Source: Robiginitomaculum sp.
GTDB taxonomy: Bacteria; Pseudomonadota; Alphaproteobacteria; Caulobacterales; Maricaulaceae
Assembly: GCA_016765135.1 (NCBI GenBank)
Contig: JAESQN010000001.1
Coordinates: 27,548-91,547, forward strand
DNA: 64,000 bases
Direction of reading: 5' to 3'
Shown here: piece by piece, positions 61,300 to 64,000 of the stretch
How positions within the stretch are numbered: the stretch's first letter is position 1
How the letters are laid out: every line of letters starts with the position of its first letter
Translations under genes and position numbers: made by a program
Notes under the pieces: generated by a model
Seen by the model: the letters and a program-made list of their open reading frames with translations, nothing else
Told to the model about the DNA's origin: nothing
Database searches by the model: none

Positions 61300-63438
61300 T
61301 TATGGCTCTGGGCACCAACCATCAGGCCGTGGCAATAGATCAGGCCAGCCATATTTTTCCCATGCGGCGGTCAAGCCAATGCGCGCGGCAAAGTTCATAA
61401 ACTCAGGGTGGGCGCGTATTTTGTTGAGAGGCTCTCTATCCCCCCACAAGACCTTAAGACAAAAGAAATTAGCCGGGGTGATTTGCTCACCAATCGTCTT
61501 GAACACCATTTCGCTATGGCCCATCCAGATGGCGGGCATAACGATTGCTGCATCGTATTTGTCGGGCAGGGTGGCGTAGAGCATTTCCAGCATGTTACAA
61601 TATTGGACGCGGTCTGCTTCCGCGCCGCTACAAACCCCCTTGGCCGCCAACAGCCAGAAAGCATCCAGAGCTTCAGGCGACATTGGCGCACTGCCTGCGG
61701 GCGGAAATATAACCGTGTTCAGCAAGAGACGAGTTTGTTTATACTGCTCCACCGCAAGCTCGTGCTGTCCCGATACGGCGGTTGCAACACCGAGCCACAA
61801 AGACGGAAACCCGAGATCAGCCACTCTTTGGCCGGCAATAATTGCTTTTTTAACGTCACCACTGTTCAAATAAGCCGTAGAAAGAAGTGCAAAATTACGG
61901 CCATGTACGGGGTCTTGATCTATGGCCGCCTCAATATAGGGCAATGCTTCTGCGGTGCGGCCACAATACAACAAAAACGAACCGAGGCGGATGACCACGT
62001 CCGGGTTGTGCGGCTCCAACCGGTAGGCTTCAAAGGCGAGATCAAGGGCACCAACAATATCGTTCTTTGTCCATTTATGTATCCCTAACATAGCGTGGGC
62101 ATGTCCCTGTGTGGGTGCTAAGGCAATAGCTTTTCGCGCACACTGGGCCATGCGTTTGGATAAGGTCAATCTATCCAGGCACGGGGTGTAAACGGCCTTA
62201 TAAACTATGGCTTCGGCCAGAGCCGTCCAGCACTCCGCAAATTTTGGGTCAAGCACCAGCGCTTGTTCCAGAAGATCAATAGCCGTTTCAAGAATGCCGG
62301 GGCCGATGGCCCGGGCCGTCAGTACGCGGCCTTGTAAATATAGATCATAGGCTTGCTTGTTGTGGGTCATTTGGCGCACATCAGGAGCTTGCATTTTCAG
62401 ATCAAGCGCCGTGCCCAGTGCAAGGGTCACGGCGCGGGCAATTGTTTCTTGTAGAGCGAATAGATTATCAATTGTGCCGCCGTATCGCTGTGTCCAAATC
62501 TCAAGACCACTGCGCCCATCTATGAGCTGAATATGAATGCGGATCTCATCGCCTTGGCGCTGGATTGATCCTTCTACGAGATAGGTAACCCGCAAGACTT
62601 CTGCGATAGCCGGTGCTGTCAGATGGGAATTTTGAAATTGAAACGATGACCTGCGCCCCGCGACCTGTAATTGCGGCACCTGACCAAGCGCCGTAATAAG
62701 TTCACCGACAATGCCGTCAGTAAAGTAGTGTTGCCCATCGCCTGCCTGTGTTTCGGCGGTATGTGTGGATGTGAACGGCAGCACGGCCAGACGTGTCACA
62801 TTTTCGCGCCGGGCATTCGTTCCTGCGGATATGAAAGCGGGGTCCCGAATTTTCCAAGCCTCCAGAAGTCTGTGATAATCGGTAAGTTTACCCGCCCGCT
62901 CCAAAACCGTCAGTGCATTTTTGACAGATGATTTTAGCATTTGTTCAACATGCTGCCTTTGCCGGGTTCGCCAGCCTTCGAATGCGGGGGCCAAGTGCAA
63001 TTGATCGAGCAATGGCCGCGTGCCAATGGTGATGAGCATTTCGCTAGCGCTGGCAATTTGGTCATGAGCAAGCGCGTTTTCCAAATCGGCAAGATCGGTT
63101 TGTATAGAATTTGGGCTAAGGCTGACCCGGTTTCGGGTAACAACCAGAATATCATTTCCGAAAGGTGCCAGCACTTTACCCAAATCGAGCAAGCATTGAC
63201 GCAAGCTGGCTCTAGCTTGGGTTTCAAATCTTCCCGGCCACAATAATTTACTTAAATGTATTCGGGACAGAGGCCGTTCTGGCGCTAAACACAGCATTGC
63301 CAATAAAGCCCGCGCCCGGCGGTTGGAAATAAGAATTTCACCGCTATAACGGTCTCTGAGCTGAAAACTACCAAAGAGAGATGCGCGCAATAATGTGCGG
63401 CGCGGTTTATCCCTATCCATATTGTCTTCATGATCCAT
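61300..63438 (-). CDS. wHTH / TolB-N / TPR transcriptional regulator (SARP/CadC-like)
   Basis: 712 residues from ATG 63438. N-terminal winged helix of the OmpR/SARP type (about 18-112; SNRRARALLAMLCLAPERPLS, LWPGRFETQARASLRQCLLD), a bacterial-activator-like helical segment to about 210, a TolB N-terminal/FlgO-like domain (about 225-335; LAVLPFTS, FTDGIVGELITALGQVPQLQ, YLVEGSIQRQGDEIRI, IWTQRYGGT) and TPR-type repeats (about 360-600; AECWTALAEAIVYKAV). No transmembrane helix is seen. Such regulators often sit beside the genes they control; here the SnoaL/VOC/membrane group. Start at 63438 chosen because longer ORF adds an unlikely hydrophobic lead. Confidence 0.85.
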   Translation of the reverse strand: MDHEDNMDRDKPRRTLLRASLFGSFQLRDRYSGEILISNRRARALLAMLCLAPERPLSRIHLSKLLWPGRFETQARASLRQCLLDLGKVLAPFGNDILVVTRNRVSLSPNSIQTDLADLENALAHDQIASASEMLITIGTRPLLDQLHLAPAFEGWRTRQRQHVEQMLKSSVKNALTVLERAGKLTDYHRLLEAWKIRDPAFISAGTNARRENVTRLAVLPFTSTHTAETQAGDGQHYFTDGIVGELITALGQVPQLQVAGRRSSFQFQNSHLTAPAIAEVLRVTYLVEGSIQRQGDEIRIHIQLIDGRSGLEIWTQRYGGTIDNLFALQETIARAVTLALGTALDLKMQAPDVRQMTHNKQAYDLYLQGRVLTARAIGPGILETAIDLLEQALVLDPKFAECWTALAEAIVYKAVYTPCLDRLTLSKRMAQCARKAIALAPTQGHAHAMLGIHKWTKNDIVGALDLAFEAYRLEPHNPDVVIRLGSFLLYCGRTAEALPYIEAAIDQDPVHGRNFALLSTAYLNSGDVKKAIIAGQRVADLGFPSLWLGVATAVSGQHELAVEQYKQTRLLLNTVIFPPAGSAPMSPEALDAFWLLAAKGVCSGAEADRVQYCNMLEMLYATLPDKYDAAIVMPAIWMGHSEMVFKTIGEQITPANFFCLKVLWGDREPLNKIRAHPEFMNFAARIGLTAAWEKYGWPDLLPRPDGWCPEP

Positions 63439-63650
63439 GACTGCGCCCTGCTCCCGAACGGTGCAAGGTAATCTAAATAACCCAAAACACAATCCAAAAC
63501 AAATGCTCAAGTAATAGCTTTGATTATGCACGCCAAATTCCTGTCGGCAACCACCCTATGCCCACTTAGCTCTACAAACAGACCAAGTTCCAATGTCCGC
63601 TCCTGCCCCCAAAGCGGGCATAAAATTTTGCGGCTCCCAATCCCCACACC
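63439..63650. other. Non-coding stretch upstream of the regulator
   Basis: No convincing gene. It contains AATGTCCGCTCCTG at 63593-63606 with a TGCCC..GGGCA hairpin (63604-63620); the same AATGTCCGCTCCTG is at the udk start (53539-53552). Promoter signals for the regulator should lie in the first 100 bases but none is distinctive. Confidence 0.5.
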
Positions 63651-63722
63651 CCGCTTGTATCTATGATTTGAGCATTGCTCTATCAGAAAACAAATCAATG
63701 CTCAAATCATAGATACAAGCGG
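63651..63722. repeat. Perfect 27-bp inverted repeat with 18-base loop
   Basis: CCGCTTGTATCTATGATTTG + AGCATTG (63651-63677) and its exact reverse complement (63696-63722) surround CTCTATCAGAAAACAAAT. No T-run follows, and no gene is close, so it is not an obvious terminator. Confidence 0.85.
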
Positions 63723-63800
63723 AGACAGGCATGATCGGATTTTGGGTCGGGAGGTGGGCGTGTTGCCAAGTTGGTTCTTATTGTTTGCTTTTTTCGATTT

Positions 63801-63905
63801 TTTCCTTCCTTCGTTTTTCACGGGGGAAGTGGGCGCCTCTTGGCGCTCGATGGGGGGCAATCTTTCGCCTTGCGCCAGAGTGGAGTTGGGCCCTCCATCC
63901 CACCT
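63801..63905. mobile_element. Partial MITE-like element (copy E, right end diverged)
   Basis: GTTTTTCACGGGGGAAGTGG and the next ~45 bases (CGCCTCTTGGCGCTCGATGG, GGGGCAAT) match copy C (15148-15210) with almost no change. The right half diverges (CCTCCATCCCACCTCCCCAG) and lacks the expected inverted terminus, so it is a truncated or recombined copy. Confidence 0.7.
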
Positions 63906-63968
63906 CCCCAGGGCTATTGCATATGGAAATATTATTCGAAGAACGGTCATATCGGTGTATTATTATTT

Positions 63969-64000
63969 CCCCTCACCCGCAGTTCGCTACGCTCACGCGG
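63969..64000. repeat. Start of another palindromic repeat cut by the window edge
   Basis: TTCCCCTCACCCGCAGTTCG CTACGCTCACGCGG includes a partial CCGC/GCGG dyad typical of dispersed palindromes. Together with the preceding ATTATTATTTCCC it resembles, in reverse, bases 29245-29300 within pheT. Confidence 0.4.

Noticed and set aside
63507..63698. 63-codon minus-strand frame
   Set aside because: It crosses the 27-bp inverted repeat and a dispersed CCGCTCCTG repeat; not protein-like.
1..64000. CRISPR arrays, rRNA genes, toxin-antitoxin or restriction systems
   Set aside because: No regular spaced direct repeats, rRNA segments or family signatures for these were seen.

Overview
The window reads as chromosome from an alphaproteobacterium, probably a dimorphic or flagellated relative of the Caulobacterales/Hyphomonadaceae; the family is an inference. 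The main evidence is a full-length CtrA with its phospho-acceptor Asp51, divergent from a FliJ-like gene and preceded by CtrA-like boxes and GANTC methylation sites. The bolA / DnaJ-like / cobS / cobT block, the DUF1134 and DUF1489 proteins and the YcgN, SDR and PadR genes fit the same class. Coding density is high, with many ATGA or 8-base overlaps. Most genes are housekeeping, separated by short accessory islands and small inverted-repeat elements.

Layout. 1-5400: a truncated secreted protein, recR, a dicarboxylate/amino-acid symporter, an ArnT-like glycosyltransferase, murI and a YqaA protein. 5.4-15.1 kb: xerD behind two envelope genes, aroK-aroB, a CorC/HlyC protein, bolA, a DnaJ-like gene, cobS and cobT. 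15.1-21 kb: the most unusual locus, containing a stub of a HlyD-type adaptor, a bacteriocin-type ABC exporter with an intact C39 peptidase, a 22-residue double-glycine precursor peptide too short for ordinary gene calling, and a large hybrid histidine kinase with a periplasmic helical-repeat sensor. 21-36.4 kb: PhzF, GDP-mannose enzymes, a degenerate tRNA-Arg(CCU), a nuclease, pyrD, pheS-pheT, DUF1134, mgtE, a membrane-anchored lysozyme-like protein, a JmjC/cupin protein, DUF1489 and a FkbM methyltransferase. 36.5-45.3 kb: GST, crotonase, SDR with a divergent PadR regulator, a fused 5-oxoprolinase/hydantoinase, Lrp, NIPSNAP and a second PhzF, closed by a decayed copy of the oxoprolinase 3' end. 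45.3-53.5 kb: a translationally coupled hydrolase / MtnA-like / MtnP / class II aldolase operon resembling the dihydroxyacetone-phosphate (DHAP) shunt for methylthioadenosine, a permease, a lipoprotein adenosine deaminase, an FAD reductase and a uridine kinase-like protein. 53.7-57.7 kb: FliJ-like, ctrA, ycgN and a class A penicillin-binding protein. 57.7-64 kb: an accessory end with an IS3-type remnant, paired SnoaL-like lipoproteins, paired membrane proteins, a VOC protein, a pseudogene, a wHTH/TolB/TPR regulator and several repeats.

The best candidate for an undescribed system is 15335-20999. The parts are what a self-contained peptide signalling circuit would need: a precursor with a microcin V-like 15-residue leader and a core of only seven residues (FPILINN), its processing exporter, and a sensor kinase whose periplasmic region looks like the helical repeats that bind short linear peptides in other systems. 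Because the adaptor is reduced to its membrane anchor, release into the periplasm rather than outside the cell is possible. The architecture is visible in the sequence; the function is inference.
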